From Halogranum amylolyticum (GTDB taxonomy: Archaea; Halobacteriota; Halobacteria; Halobacteriales; Haloferacaceae): a stretch of DNA of 64,000 nucleotides. The translations under genes were made by a program, and so were the position numbers. Below, piece after piece: positions 52,248-62,700 of this stretch. The stretch spans positions 62,001 through 126,000 of the forward strand of contig NZ_FODV01000010.1 of NCBI RefSeq assembly GCF_900110465.1. Reading direction: 5' to 3'. The number at the start of each line of letters is the position of its first letter. The stretch's first letter is position 1. The notes below the pieces were generated by a model that saw only the letters and a program-made list of their open reading frames with translations, was not told where the DNA came from and did no database searches.

Positions 52248-53623
52248 TACTCCATCACCTCGCGGAAGCCTTCGATGAGGTCGTCAGTCCGATGCTCGTT
52301 CGTCTCAGTCACACAGATCTGTACGGTCTCTTCGTCCAGTTCGTGGATCGCAAACCCTTCTTCTACCATATTCGATACTACGTCAGTCGCATCGTCTTCG
52401 ATTGCTGCCGTGAACTCTCTAAAGTGGTACGCGTCGTTGACGGGGGCAGAGATCCCCTCGATTTGATCGAGTTCGGAGGCAACCCGCGCTGGTAAACGTG
52501 TACACTCGTCTGCCAGTGAAGCGAGTCCGTCTGGCCCTAAACAAGTCGCGTGGATTGCCGACCGAAGTGCAACCCAAGCTTGATTGCTGCAGATATTACT
52601 CGTTGCTCGCTCTCGTCGGATATGCTGTTCACGTGTCTGGAGAGTCAGCGTATACGCTCGGTCACCTGCACTGTCTCTCGAAGCACCGACCAATCGACCA
52701 GGCATCTGCCGAAGGAAATCGTCACGACAAGCAAAGATACCGATTCCCATTCCGTAGACAGAGGGTAGCCCAAGAGTTCCAGCGCTACCGACCACGATGT
52801 CAGCACCGATCTGACCAGGACTTTGGAGGAGCGACAGCGCGACCAGGTCGGATCCGATACACAGCAATGAATCTTCCCCGTCTAGAATCGACCCAATCTC
52901 CGTCAGGTGCTCTTCGATCACTCCCTCGGATGTGGGATTTTCGACGTATACGAGGAGAGTATCGTCATCAAGATACGACCGAAGCGTTCCAGGGCGGACC
53001 ATACCACCTTCAGTCGGGAGCTCTCGAATCGAAAGCTCCGATCCAGCGGTATAGTTTTCGAGAACGTCACGGCGTTCGGACCGAAGATAGTCGGGAACCA
53101 GGATTGTTGACCCGTCTGCGTCACGTACTCTGTCTGCAAGAGTCGCGGCCTCACCGAGGGCTGTCGCAGCGTCGTACATCGAACAGTTTGCCACGTCCAT
53201 CCCGGTCAACTCTGTGACGAGAGATTGGAACTCGAACAACACCTGTAGAAACCCCTGTGAAACCTCCGGCTGATACTGGGTGTACGAGGTGATGAACTCA
53301 GATCGGAGAGAGAGATGATCGACGACTGACGGGACGTAATGGGAGTAATGACCTCGACCGAGGAATTCAGTAACATCTGCGTTGTTGCCGAGGATACGTT
53401 GGAGTCGTTGCTTCACTGCTTGTTCGGATAACCCTTCGATTCCGAACTCACCCTCGAAACGAACGGAACTCGGGATATCGAAGAGCTCTTCGATATCCGT
53501 TACCCCAATTGCAGTTAGCATCCGACTGATATCGTCCTCGTCGTGGGGGGTGAATGGGCTTTCGTGGTTATCTGAACTGCTGTGCGTGGACTGTATATCA
53601 CGAGATTCCAAGCTGTCTTGCAT
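52247..53623 (-). CDS. gcvPA: Glycine dehydrogenase (decarboxylating) subunit 1
   Basis: A 458 aa partner half of the P-protein. ELFDIPSSVRF, GRGHYSHYVPSVVDHL, TSYTQYQPEVSQGFLQVLFEFQSLV and MYDAATALGEAA are the family blocks. It starts 2 nt after gcvH. It forms a heterotetramer with GcvPB; both are needed for glycine decarboxylation. Confidence 0.96.
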   Translation of the reverse strand: MQDSLESRDIQSTHSSSDNHESPFTPHDEDDISRMLTAIGVTDIEELFDIPSSVRFEGEFGIEGLSEQAVKQRLQRILGNNADVTEFLGRGHYSHYVPSVVDHLSLRSEFITSYTQYQPEVSQGFLQVLFEFQSLVTELTGMDVANCSMYDAATALGEAATLADRVRDADGSTILVPDYLRSERRDVLENYTAGSELSIRELPTEGGMVRPGTLRSYLDDDTLLVYVENPTSEGVIEEHLTEIGSILDGEDSLLCIGSDLVALSLLQSPGQIGADIVVGSAGTLGLPSVYGMGIGIFACRDDFLRQMPGRLVGASRDSAGDRAYTLTLQTREQHIRRERATSNICSNQAWVALRSAIHATCLGPDGLASLADECTRLPARVASELDQIEGISAPVNDAYHFREFTAAIEDDATDVVSNMVEEGFAIHELDEETVQICVTETNEHRTDDLIEGFREVME

Positions 53624-53625
53624 CG

Positions 53626-54006
53626 TTAGATCTGGTCTTCGTATTCACTAGCAGTTAGCAGGTGATCGATACCCGACTTTGGGTTGATTTCCAGTAGCCA
53701 CCCAGATCCGTGAGGATCGTCGTTGATCAACTCGGGCTTGTCAGCAATCTCACTATTGAGGTTCTCAACAGTACCAGAGACAGGGGAATAAATATCTGAC
53801 ACTGCCTTGATACTCTCGATAACTCCGAACTGATCGCCTTCGTCGAGTTCGTCCCCTACATCTGGGAGTTCTACAAAGACAATATCTCCGAGTTCGTCCT
53901 GAGCAAAGTCAGAGATTCCGATTCTGACGAGACCACCAGAGTCGGTTTCCTTTGCCCATTCGTGCGATTCTGCATACCGTCGGTCGTTTGGGATTTCGAA
54001 TGTCAT
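53626..54006 (-). CDS. gcvH: Glycine cleavage system H protein
   Basis: A 126 aa lipoyl carrier protein. The lipoyl-lysine is K67 in [25 protein letters not shown] and [22 protein letters not shown] precede it. It shuttles the aminomethyl group between P-, T- and L-proteins. LipA and the lipoate ligase encoded nearby would modify K67. It follows gcvT by 6 nt. Confidence 0.96.
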   Translation of the reverse strand: MTFEIPNDRRYAESHEWAKETDSGGLVRIGISDFAQDELGDIVFVELPDVGDELDEGDQFGVIESIKAVSDIYSPVSGTVENLNSEIADKPELINDDPHGSGWLLEINPKSGIDHLLTASEYEDQI

Positions 54007-54012
54007 GTTGGA

Positions 54013-55119
54013 TTATTCGTTGTCGTTTGTGAGTGAACTGAGGAAGCGGTGATTGACAATCGTCGCCGGTACTGCACGACCCCGTATTTGTACCTCGACC
54101 GACTGGTTCTCGTCTGCCTTGTCGGAATCAACGTACGCGAGGGCGATTGGTTCGTTCAACGTCGGACTCATGGTGCCGCTTGTGACATGCCCAATAGACT
54201 CCCCTTCGTCAGTTACTTCGTATCCGTTGCGTGGGATTCCCCGCTCGTTCAGGTGTAGTCCGACAAGTTTCTCTTCGACGCCGTTCTCTTCGAGAGCTTT
54301 CAAGGCATCTTGGCCGACAAAGCGCGGCTTCGAGAGATCAACGACGAAGCTGAGCTTTGCCTCCAAGGGTGTTCGAGGCTCAGATTTCGGGTCAAAGTCC
54401 TGACCGGAGAGCAAGAGACCTGCCTCGAGTCGGAGCGTATCACGGGCCCCCAACCCACAGGCCGGAACATCACTGAACGACTTCCACATCTCTTCGGAGT
54501 CAGTCGTATCAAAGAAGATCTCGACCCCGTCTTCGCCCGTATAACCAGTCCTCGCAATTAGACACTCCACTCCTTCGATAGCGGTCTGCGCCATCGAAAA
54601 TCGTCCGAGGTCTGTGATGGAATCGCGTGAGCGGTTTTCAACGATCTCGATGGCATCTGGACCTTGGACGGCAACCAAACCCATCTCTTCGGTTTTGTTT
54701 TCGACGCTGACCTGAAGCCCTAACTGACGGGAATATTTCGACCATCGGTCGACCATCTGCTCTCCATGCCCAGCATTCGGAACGAATAGATAGGCGTTCT
54801 CGTCTGGGTAGCTATACACGACGGTATCGTCGATGATGATTCCGTCTTCGTTCAAGATGCACGAGTACTGTGCGTCACCTCTATCGAGGTCTCTGACATC
54901 GTTACTCGTGAGACGGTTCATCAGCTCCGTGGCGTCAGTACCGCTCACTTTGACTTCGCTCATATGGCTTACGTCAAAGATTCCAACTGAATCACGCACA
55001 GCAGCATGTTCTGTACTAATTGTATCGTACTTCACAGGCATCTCCCAGCCACCGAAGTCGGTGAACTCGGCGCCAGCATCGAGATGTGCCTGATAGAGTG
55101 GCGGCTTGCGCAAGGACAC
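54013..55119 (-). CDS. gcvT: Aminomethyltransferase, glycine cleavage T protein
   Basis: A 368 aa protein that releases ammonia and moves the methylene group to tetrahydrofolate. EFTDFGGWEMPVKY, VRDSVGIFDVSHMSEVKVSG, ARTGYTGEDGVEIFF and GARDTLRLEAGLLLSGQD are typical blocks. GTG is the start. A TATA-like CTTATGATA lies about 28 nt upstream and overlaps a repeated AAGTACT motif. First gene of the gcv operon. Confidence 0.95.
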   Translation of the reverse strand: MSLRKPPLYQAHLDAGAEFTDFGGWEMPVKYDTISTEHAAVRDSVGIFDVSHMSEVKVSGTDATELMNRLTSNDVRDLDRGDAQYSCILNEDGIIIDDTVVYSYPDENAYLFVPNAGHGEQMVDRWSKYSRQLGLQVSVENKTEEMGLVAVQGPDAIEIVENRSRDSITDLGRFSMAQTAIEGVECLIARTGYTGEDGVEIFFDTTDSEEMWKSFSDVPACGLGARDTLRLEAGLLLSGQDFDPKSEPRTPLEAKLSFVVDLSKPRFVGQDALKALEENGVEEKLVGLHLNERGIPRNGYEVTDEGESIGHVTSGTMSPTLNEPIALAYVDSDKADENQSVEVQIRGRAVPATIVNHRFLSSLTNDNE

Positions 55120-55237
55120 AAGTACTGTGTTTGACTGATATCATAAGTACTTTTCTGTGGGGACAGTTGGAACCTCAAACACTCGTGAGCTACCATTCAA
55201 GGGTGACCTTTATTGTATCTCAATCGTGTTTTCCAGT
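55120..55237. promoter_or_regulatory. Divergent gcvT-iclR promoter with AAGTACT repeats
   Basis: A 118 nt gap. AAGTACT occurs at 55120-55126, right against the gcvT start codon, and again at 55145-55151, overlapping the gcvT TATA region. Each has the palindromic core AGTACT, and they are 25 nt apart. On the other side a CTTTATTG box lies about 28 nt before the iclR start. The repeats are a good candidate operator for the IclR protein. Confidence 0.55.
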
Positions 55238-55990
55238 ATGGGAAAAGAGTCTCGGAAGACATCTAAAACGTCGCTCCTTACCATTGAAGCCATTCAGGAA
55301 TTAGAGAGCGCATCGTTGTCAGAAATATCTAATCATACCAACATTCCAGTCAGTACCTTACATACCCATCTACAGACCCTAGAGGAGATGGAATACATCA
55401 TTCGTGAAGATGGTGACTACAAACTCGGAATGAAGCTATTCCACCTCGGCGAAAAAGCCCGATGGCGAGACGATCGATACCAATTAGTGAAAGAAAAGGC
55501 CTGGGACTTAGCGAATCGAGTGGGTGAAGAAGTCAGTTTTGCGGTAGAAGAGAACAATCGGATGGTGATTATATTCGACGAAACGGCTACCCCTTCAGAT
55601 GAGGGATTTCAGGTTGGACGATATTTTGGGATTCATAGTTCCGCCTGTGGCAAAGCAGCATTGGCAGAGTTTTCGGAGAAACGGATTAACGATTTTGTCG
55701 AACAGACCAAACTCCCGGCCTACACAGACAACACAATCACCGACAAAGATGAACTGCTCTCTGAACTTGAGACTATTCGGGAACAGGGCTATGCCGTAAA
55801 CACTCAAGAGGAGCTAGAAGGGTTACGAGCCGTCGCAATCGCAATCAACGGACCCGACGGAAGTTTGTTTGGAACTTTAGATATATCCGGACCTCCATAC
55901 CGGCTCCCTGATGAAGAAGAAATGGCAAAACGACTTCAATTGGTAGTCGACGATATCGAGTCATCTCTGGCATCAGAAGTCCAGAGTTAG
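55238..55990 (+). CDS. IclR-family transcriptional regulator
   Basis: A 250 aa regulator. The winged-helix part covers about residues 12-70 (ASLSEISNHTNIPVSTLHTHLQTLEEMEYI). The ligand-binding domain follows, with GRYFGIHSSACGKAALAEF and a final GSLFGTLDISGPPYRLPDE that mark the effector pocket. ATG 55238 is chosen over 55157 because a TTTATTG box sits about 28 nt upstream. It is divergent from gcvT and probably controls the glycine cleavage operon; a small carboxylate effector is expected. Confidence 0.9.
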   Translation: MGKESRKTSKTSLLTIEAIQELESASLSEISNHTNIPVSTLHTHLQTLEEMEYIIREDGDYKLGMKLFHLGEKARWRDDRYQLVKEKAWDLANRVGEEVSFAVEENNRMVIIFDETATPSDEGFQVGRYFGIHSSACGKAALAEFSEKRINDFVEQTKLPAYTDNTITDKDELLSELETIREQGYAVNTQEELEGLRAVAIAINGPDGSLFGTLDISGPPYRLPDEEEMAKRLQLVVDDIESSLASEVQS

Positions 55991-56860
55991 TCAGTTAGAC
56001 TGCTAGATTATTCGCAGACAAACTATCCAACGACAGTCAGGTAGTGGTGCGATCAGTCCTGCTTGTCCCTTCCCACCTGTAGTCCGATTTCCCAAAGTGG
56101 AAAACAGAAGTATAGATCCAAGCGGCAGTGATATCGCCACTTTTCGCTTAAAACCGGGTCGGTAGCGGCAACGAGTAACTCACACAGAGAAACACCGAGA
56201 ATGTGGGTCGCGTGCCGTTACAAAACTATTATTGTAATACACAGTAGTGCCTCGAATTTCTCATGATGCACTGTAGCCCACCCCTCTGCAGGAAGCACTC
56301 AGAAACGGCATAGGGGGTGAGTCCTGCGGCTGACTATCGTCGAATAACGGAGAACGAGGTCCCTCAACCACCTTCGTCGAGCGAGAGGCCGACGATCAGA
56401 ACGAACGTCTGGTTGACGGTTACGACACGCGGCAGGTGGATGTCTCAGTTCTTATTTGCAGAACCCTGTTCGAGTCTGATCGATGATTTCGATAAACTCG
56501 AAGAAAGTCAACGGTACATCGACGCCGCTCAATACAGCAATCGTCGTAACAGCTCTCGAAATCGGAGAAATGTCGTTTCCAAATGGGTCCGAACTGCGTC
56601 CGAAATGATTGAACCATAGACTACTAACCTCTCGCCAGTAGGTCTTATGTTCACAACGTCTGAACAAAGATCGTCTTTCGCTCGTAGCTAGTTCGGTATA
56701 CTCGAATTATTAGTTATAATTGCTTCCCGTCGCAGGAAGCGAGTGCCATTCTCAGGTCATCTGGAGGTCTTTTCATTCACGATAGAATGGAGCGTCACAT
56801 CTTGCATCGCATACCGGCTACCACTCCTGAGACCTAGATCGCGTCGTTAAGGGAGACAAT
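55991..56860. other. 870-nt gap, no supportable gene
   Basis: Transition between the intermediate-GC island and the GC-rich gentisate region. A 100-codon frame at 56317-56619 has no motif and its minus-strand counterpart is just as open, so I do not call it. A T-rich spot near 56700 may be a transcript end. Possibly decayed DNA. Confidence 0.4.
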
Positions 56861-58270
56861 TCAGAAGAAGAGAACGAACACGCCGATCTGTATCGGGACG
56901 AGGATCAGAAGCGTCGCGACGGCGATAGTGCTCGAGATACGCGTCAGCTCGACGCTACCGACGACGTCCATCCCGAGGATAGCGACGAGCACAGCCGACT
57001 GATACGGGAAGAAGTAGGTGTTGAGCGCCACGGCCTCCATCATTGCGACAGGGACTAGTGGGACACCAGCATTGCTCGAGAACGACGTGAGAATCGGCGT
57101 GAGCACACTGGCGACAGCAAGTCCCTCCATCACCAGTGTGAGTAGCTGTGAGACGACGACGACGAATCCGAGTACGACTGGTAGCGACGCGTCACTCGGT
57201 AACTGCGACAGGAGGGCTTCGGCGGCCAGGCGAGTGAACCCAGTCTGTTGAAGGCCCGCTGCGATGGCGAAAATCGCGCCGAAGAAGAAGAGGATCGAGA
57301 AATCAGCCTCGGCGACAGCATCCGAACCGACGACGCCAATCCGGGGGGCGAATGCTAAGAGTACGACCACGAGCGCACCGTACAACGGATGTAAGCCGTG
57401 GAGGAAGTCAGTCGCCCAGATGGCCACCCCAACGAGGAGAAAGCCGAACATCCGTAGCTGCTCGGCTGTCACGGTCACACTCTTGGTTCGCTCGGGAGCG
57501 ACGAGCGCATCCCTATCACGTGGGCGATAGAGCAGATAGGTAACACCGATGACGACCAGAACACGCCCAACGCCCATCACGGGCCCGAGCCAGCGCAGCC
57601 ACGCAGTCCACGAGAGAGAGAGCCCGGCAGTCGATTCGATTAACCCGGTTACGATGATGTTCGCAAGCGACCCCGTCAGGACGCCCGAAGAACCGTAGAA
57701 CGTCGCAAACAGCGGGCCAAGGAAGAGCCCGATCTTTGCCCGACGATCGGTGAAGAGATCCCCGACCGAAATCAGTATTGGTCCGAGAATGAGTACTCGT
57801 ACGAGTGAAGAGGGGATCAAGATGGCCAGCGCGAGGCTCGCGAAGCAGAACACGACGAGCAGATACCAGTACGCAGCCACGGCATCGGACATCGCACGGT
57901 CAGGCATCTGATTGCGAGCGAGTTCCTCGACCAATTCTGCCAGTCCACTTTGACGGGACGCTTCACCAACGAGGATGCCGACGGCGACGAGCCACGTTGC
58001 TGGCGACCGGAATCCGGTCAGTGCCAACTCCGACGAGAATAGAACACCGACTAATCCGATACCGACGAGCGCGGTGAACCACGGTTCTACCGGTGACCTG
58101 ACCCACAGCACAACACAAAACACTGTGATGGCGAGCATGAGTTTCGCGTCTGCCGCCATCGGAGCGAACTGGAGAATGGCCCCTGCCGCAAGGATACCGA
58201 CGGGAATCGATAGCCACGCAGGGTCGAAAGCAGCGATTTCGTCCGTGGGCCATCGCGATTCGTTCGACAT
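56861..58270 (-). CDS. SLC13/DASS-type anion permease
   Basis: A 469 aa protein with about eleven to twelve membrane helices in two repeated halves. FRSPATWLVAVGILVGEA, SSLVRVLILGPILISVGDLF and GSLANIIVTGLIE in the first half and FSILFFFGAIFAIAAGLQQTGF in the second are the pattern of divalent anion/dicarboxylate symporters. ATG 58270 is preferred over 58321, with an AAAATAAATG box about 30 nt upstream. Divergent from gentisate dioxygenase, so it may import an aromatic or dicarboxylic acid. Confidence 0.87.
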   Translation of the reverse strand: MSNESRWPTDEIAAFDPAWLSIPVGILAAGAILQFAPMAADAKLMLAITVFCVVLWVRSPVEPWFTALVGIGLVGVLFSSELALTGFRSPATWLVAVGILVGEASRQSGLAELVEELARNQMPDRAMSDAVAAYWYLLVVFCFASLALAILIPSSLVRVLILGPILISVGDLFTDRRAKIGLFLGPLFATFYGSSGVLTGSLANIIVTGLIESTAGLSLSWTAWLRWLGPVMGVGRVLVVIGVTYLLYRPRDRDALVAPERTKSVTVTAEQLRMFGFLLVGVAIWATDFLHGLHPLYGALVVVLLAFAPRIGVVGSDAVAEADFSILFFFGAIFAIAAGLQQTGFTRLAAEALLSQLPSDASLPVVLGFVVVVSQLLTLVMEGLAVASVLTPILTSFSSNAGVPLVPVAMMEAVALNTYFFPYQSAVLVAILGMDVVGSVELTRISSTIAVATLLILVPIQIGVFVLFF

Positions 58271-58406
58271 CGTAACTCGGTAGTAACGTCCCACCGCATT
58301 TATTTTACCGGAGAAGTCCACGTCGAGAGATGAGTTCGGGTGGTTCGTCTACTAGCGTAGATAGAACCCCCATAGACTTATTGCAAAACTGTACCAATGG
58401 GTTCCT
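58271..58406. promoter_or_regulatory. Divergent promoter of permease and gentisate dioxygenase
   Basis: A 136 nt gap. The minus-strand side has AAAATAAATG before the permease; the plus-strand side has GACTTATTG about 28 nt before the dioxygenase ATG. Co-control of uptake and ring cleavage is likely. No operator was recognised. Confidence 0.55.
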
Positions 58407-59483
58407 ATGGCACAGCAAGAGCCAGAGGAACTCCTAGAACTGAGTTCCGGTACACGGAGCATCCTCGAGGAGCACGACCTGCGTCCGCTCTGGGAGGTCG
58501 AAGACGACATGGGTACTGTCCTCGACGACCCCGAAGCGGATATCTGGAAGTGGGACGACATCCAGACTGCAATCGACAACATCGAACAGGACGTCCCCAT
58601 CGCCGACCTGCCACCGGGGTTCCAGCGACGAGTCGCCGTCCCGATCAACACGGCGAACGCCATCTCGAACTCGATTTACGTCGGCGTCCAAACAGTATCA
58701 CCGGGCGAGACCGCCCCTGCTCACCGCCACGCTGCGAACGCCCTCCGCTTCACCATCGACGGGCACGAAGATATGAAGACAGTGGTGGCAGGTGAAGAGT
58801 TCCCGATGGAGAACAACGACCTCATCACAACGCCACAGTGGGAGTGGCACGATCACGTCAACGATTCAGACGAGACAGCCGCCTGGCTCGACGTACTCGA
58901 TCTCCCGCTTGTCCTCGACTCCCTGAACGCGCGGAACGTCTTCGAGTACCACGAACTCGAACAGCAACCCGTTACCAAGACACAGGGCTATTGGGATTCC
59001 CAGTACGGTCGTGGGCGACCAGACGACGCATCGAAAGACAGCTCGATTCCGGGTCCGTTTGAGGGGATCCGCGAGGCGACACCGCCGTACCGCTTCGGGT
59101 GGGACGAGATGCTCGAAACGCTGCATCAGCGCGCCGAAAACGATGAACCGGACCCCAACAACGGCTACAGTCTCTCCTACGTCAACCCGGCGTCTGGGAA
59201 GCCACCGCTGTTTCCGACGATGTCGTTCCGAGCGCAACTGCTGAACGATGGGCCGACAGATCCGCACTTCCACAACGCGACAGAGGTGTACTTCGTCATC
59301 GAAGGCGACGGTGCAACCCACGTCGGCGACGAAGCCCTCGAGTGGAGTCAATGGGACATCTTCGTCGTCCCGCCGGATGCGACGCACCATCACGAACCAG
59401 ACGACGAGGCGATCCTCCTCGGGATGACCGACCGACCGGTGTTCGAGGCGTTCAATCTCTACGCCGAAGCGACGCCCTCGTAA
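58407..59483 (+). CDS. Gentisate 1,2-dioxygenase family protein
   Basis: A 358 aa bicupin. The N-terminal cupin has the iron histidines H106 and H108 (APAHRHAANALRF) and H148/H150 in the QWEWHDH motif, the same as gentisate 1,2-dioxygenase. The C-terminal cupin has DPHFHNATEVYFVIEGDG and THHHEPDD. It opens the ring of gentisate (2,5-dihydroxybenzoate) or a salicylate analogue to maleylpyruvate using Fe(II) and O2. The TATA box at about -28 supports the start. The FAH gene downstream would hydrolyse the ring-opening product. Confidence 0.92.
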   Translation: MAQQEPEELLELSSGTRSILEEHDLRPLWEVEDDMGTVLDDPEADIWKWDDIQTAIDNIEQDVPIADLPPGFQRRVAVPINTANAISNSIYVGVQTVSPGETAPAHRHAANALRFTIDGHEDMKTVVAGEEFPMENNDLITTPQWEWHDHVNDSDETAAWLDVLDLPLVLDSLNARNVFEYHELEQQPVTKTQGYWDSQYGRGRPDDASKDSSIPGPFEGIREATPPYRFGWDEMLETLHQRAENDEPDPNNGYSLSYVNPASGKPPLFPTMSFRAQLLNDGPTDPHFHNATEVYFVIEGDGATHVGDEALEWSQWDIFVVPPDATHHHEPDDEAILLGMTDRPVFEAFNLYAEATPS

Positions 59484-59609
59484 CGACTTTCGTCGGTGGG
59501 TCGTCTGGGGAGGACAGGAGAGCCACTACAAATTATTGCCTCGAAGCATTTTGTCCGTCGAATTACGGCAGGTGGTAGGCTTATGTACTACGCGCCACGA
59601 GTGGTTTGT

Positions 59610-59789
59610 ATGGCAGAGTTCGAGAATCCCTACGCACAGGCGAACCCATTGGTCCGAGCACATTTCGACTGTCTGAGCTGTGGCGGAAAGCTCTGGGAGT
59701 ACGCGATTCAAAACAGGATGGTGTGCGAAGACTGTGGCGAACTGTTCGACTCTTCGGACGTATTTGACGCATCACTCGAACATGAGTAA
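59610..59789 (+). CDS. Small zinc ribbon protein
   Basis: A 59 aa protein with two Cys pairs, CLSCGG and CEDCGE, about 19 residues apart. It is acidic, as expected. A GGCTTATGTA box lies about 28 nt before ATG 59610; the longer upstream frame is not needed. It overlaps the next gene by 8 nt, so the two are translated together. It may be a regulator or accessory of the oxidoreductase. No named family. Confidence 0.72.
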   Translation: MAEFENPYAQANPLVRAHFDCLSCGGKLWEYAIQNRMVCEDCGELFDSSDVFDASLEHE

Positions 59790-62700
59790 CCAACCAGTCC
59801 AACGCAGTACGTCGATCGACGATGCCGACGAAAGAACGAACTACGACCACACGTCGGACGCAATCGAGCACCCGAGACTCGTTTCAGAGCTCCGCACGCG
59901 GGTCGACGGGGATGTGCGGTTCGACACCTACACGCGCCAGTTGTATGCGACTGATGCTAGCGCCTACGAGGCGACACCGATCGGTGTCGTATTCCCGACG
60001 TCGACCGACGACGTTGCCGCGGTCGTCTCTTACTGTGCCGAGCGTGAGATTCCGGTGCTTCCACGCGGCGCCGGCACCAGTCTCGCCGGGCAGGCCGTCA
60101 ACGAAGCTGTCGTTCTCGACTTTACTCGACATATGGATGCTGTCGTCTCGGTCGACGTCGACGCTCGGCGTGCGCAGGTCCAATCCGGCGTCGTACTCGG
60201 GGAACTCAACCGCCAACTCGCCTCTCACGGGCTGAAGTTCGCGCCAGACCCGGCGGCGGGTGATCGAAGCGTGATCGGCGGTGCCATCGGCAACAACTCG
60301 ACCGGTGCGCACTCGCTCAAATATGGGAAGACCGACGCGTACGTCAAGGAGTGTGAGGCCGTCTTAGCAGACGGGACGGTCGTGACGCTGGGTGAGACCG
60401 ACCTCGACGAACTCCGAGAACAGGCCGACCCGGACGGAACGGTTCTGCAGCGCGTGTATGCCGAAGTCGCTCACATCCTCGACAACGAGACTGACGAAAT
60501 CGAAGAGCGGTTCCCCGACCTGAAACGGAACGTCTCTGGGTACAACCTCGATGTGCTCGTCGAAGAGGCTGAAACGGGGACCGTCAACCTCGCGCGTCTC
60601 CTCGCCGGGAGCGAAGGGACGCTGGCAGTTATCACCGAAGCCGAAGTGTCGCTGGAGCCGGTGCCGGAGACGAAGGCGGTGTCGTTACTCTTCTACGACA
60701 GCGTGCTCGACGCCGTGACCGACGTACAGCACGTCCTCAAACACGACCCTGCGGCGGTCGAGCTTATCGACGACGTCCTCATCGGGTTGGCCCGCGACAC
60801 AGCTGAATTCGAAGAGATTGCCGCACTCGTCCCGGAGGATGCACAGGCGGGACTACTCGTCGAGTTCTACGCCGAAGACGATACTCACGGGCGCGCACAG
60901 ACCGCCGGGTTGCTTACCGACCGCGTTCCCGACGTCGACGCTCGTGCGACATCACCGTCCGAGTTCCCCAATATCGAACAGACGTACTCGTTTGCCGGGT
61001 TGGAGGCCCACAGCGAGGCCGACCGTGAGCAGTTCTGGAAACTGCGGAAGGCCGGGCTTCCGATCCTTCTCTCGCGGACGTCCGACGAGAAACACATCAG
61101 TTTCATCGAGGACTGTGCGATTCCGCCCGAACATCTTCCCGAGTTCGTCGAACGCTTTCAGTCGCTGCTCACGGAGAAGAACCGCGACGTCGACGCAGCG
61201 TTCTACGCACATGCCGGTCCCGGTGTCCTACACGTTCGCCCGCTGGTGAACACGAAAGCCGCGGCCGACCACCGGGATATGGTCGACATCGCCGACGCAG
61301 TGACCGATATGGTCGTCGAGTTCGGCGGGTCAGTCTCGGGCGAACACGGCGACGGTCGCGCCCGAACCCAGTGGAATCGGAAACTGTACGGCGAGGACGT
61401 CTGGAATACGTTCCGCAACCTGAAGACCGCGTTCGACCCGGACTGGATACTCAATCCGGGGAACGTCTGCGGCGACCACGACATGACCGAGAACCTCCGG
61501 TACGACGACGAGTACGAATACGACGCCGGATTCGAACCGTCGCTCGACTGGGAGAACGAAAACGGGATGCAGGGGATGGTCGAACTCTGTCACGGCTGTG
61601 GTGGCTGTCGTGGGAGCCAACAGACGTCCGGCGGGGTGATGTGTCCGACGTACCGCGCTGCCGACGAAGAGATTACGACGACGCGAGGCCGCGCGAACCT
61701 GCTTCGGCAGGCAATGAGTGGTGATCTTCCCGACGACCCGACGGACGACGAGTTCGCCGAAGAAGTACTCGATCTCTGTATCGGCTGTAAGGGCTGTGCC
61801 CGCGACTGCCCGAGTGAGGTCGACATGGCGAAGCTGAAGACCGAGGTCATGCACGCACGTCACCAAGAACACGGTGCGTCCCTGCGTGACAAACTCTTCG
61901 CGAACTTCGATACGCTGGCGCCGGTCGGCAGTGCACTCGCACCGATTTCGAACCTCGCGCAGTCGATACCCGGTGCGAGAGCGATCGCGGAAAAGACACT
62001 CGGCATCGCACGCGAACAGACACTCCCGTCGTTCCGCAGCGAGACAGTGCAAGACTGGTTCGAGGCCCGTGGTGGATCGCATGTCTCGGAGTCTGATGCC
62101 GAACGGATGGCAATCTTCTTCGTGGATAGTTACACCAACTACAGCCACACTGAAGTCGGTAAAGCCACAGTTCGTGTACTCGAGGCAGCAGACGTCCACG
62201 TCCGACTGGCCGAGCGTACCGACAGCGGGAGACCGGCACTTTCGAAGGGATTCGTTGAAAAGTCGCGTGACGCGATTAAAAGCAACGTCGATGAGCTCTA
62301 TCCACACGTCCGAGATGGATGGGACGTCGTCCTCGCTGAACCGTCCGACGCCGTGATGTTCCAGTCCGACGCCCTCGACCTACTCTCTGGGAAGGCTGTC
62401 GAGTCTGTCGCGGCGAACACGTATGGAGTCTGCGAATACATCGACATATTCCGACTCGACGAGAACGTCGACTGGGCACCGGTAACGGAGTCGGTTGCAT
62501 ACCACGGCCACTGCCATCAGAAGGCAGTGAAGAAAGATCACCACGCGGTCGGCGTCCTCAGACGCGCCGGGTACAACGTCGACCCGCTGGACTCGGGGTG
62601 CTGCGGGATGGCTGGAAGTTTCGGATACGAAGCCGAGCACTACGCATTGAGCAAATCAATCGGTGAAATTCTGTTCGAGCAGATAGAGACGAGTGACGCG

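Noticed and set aside
56317-56619. 100-codon frame with an equally open minus-strand frame
   Set aside because: Both strands are open with no family features, so openness is not evidence of coding.
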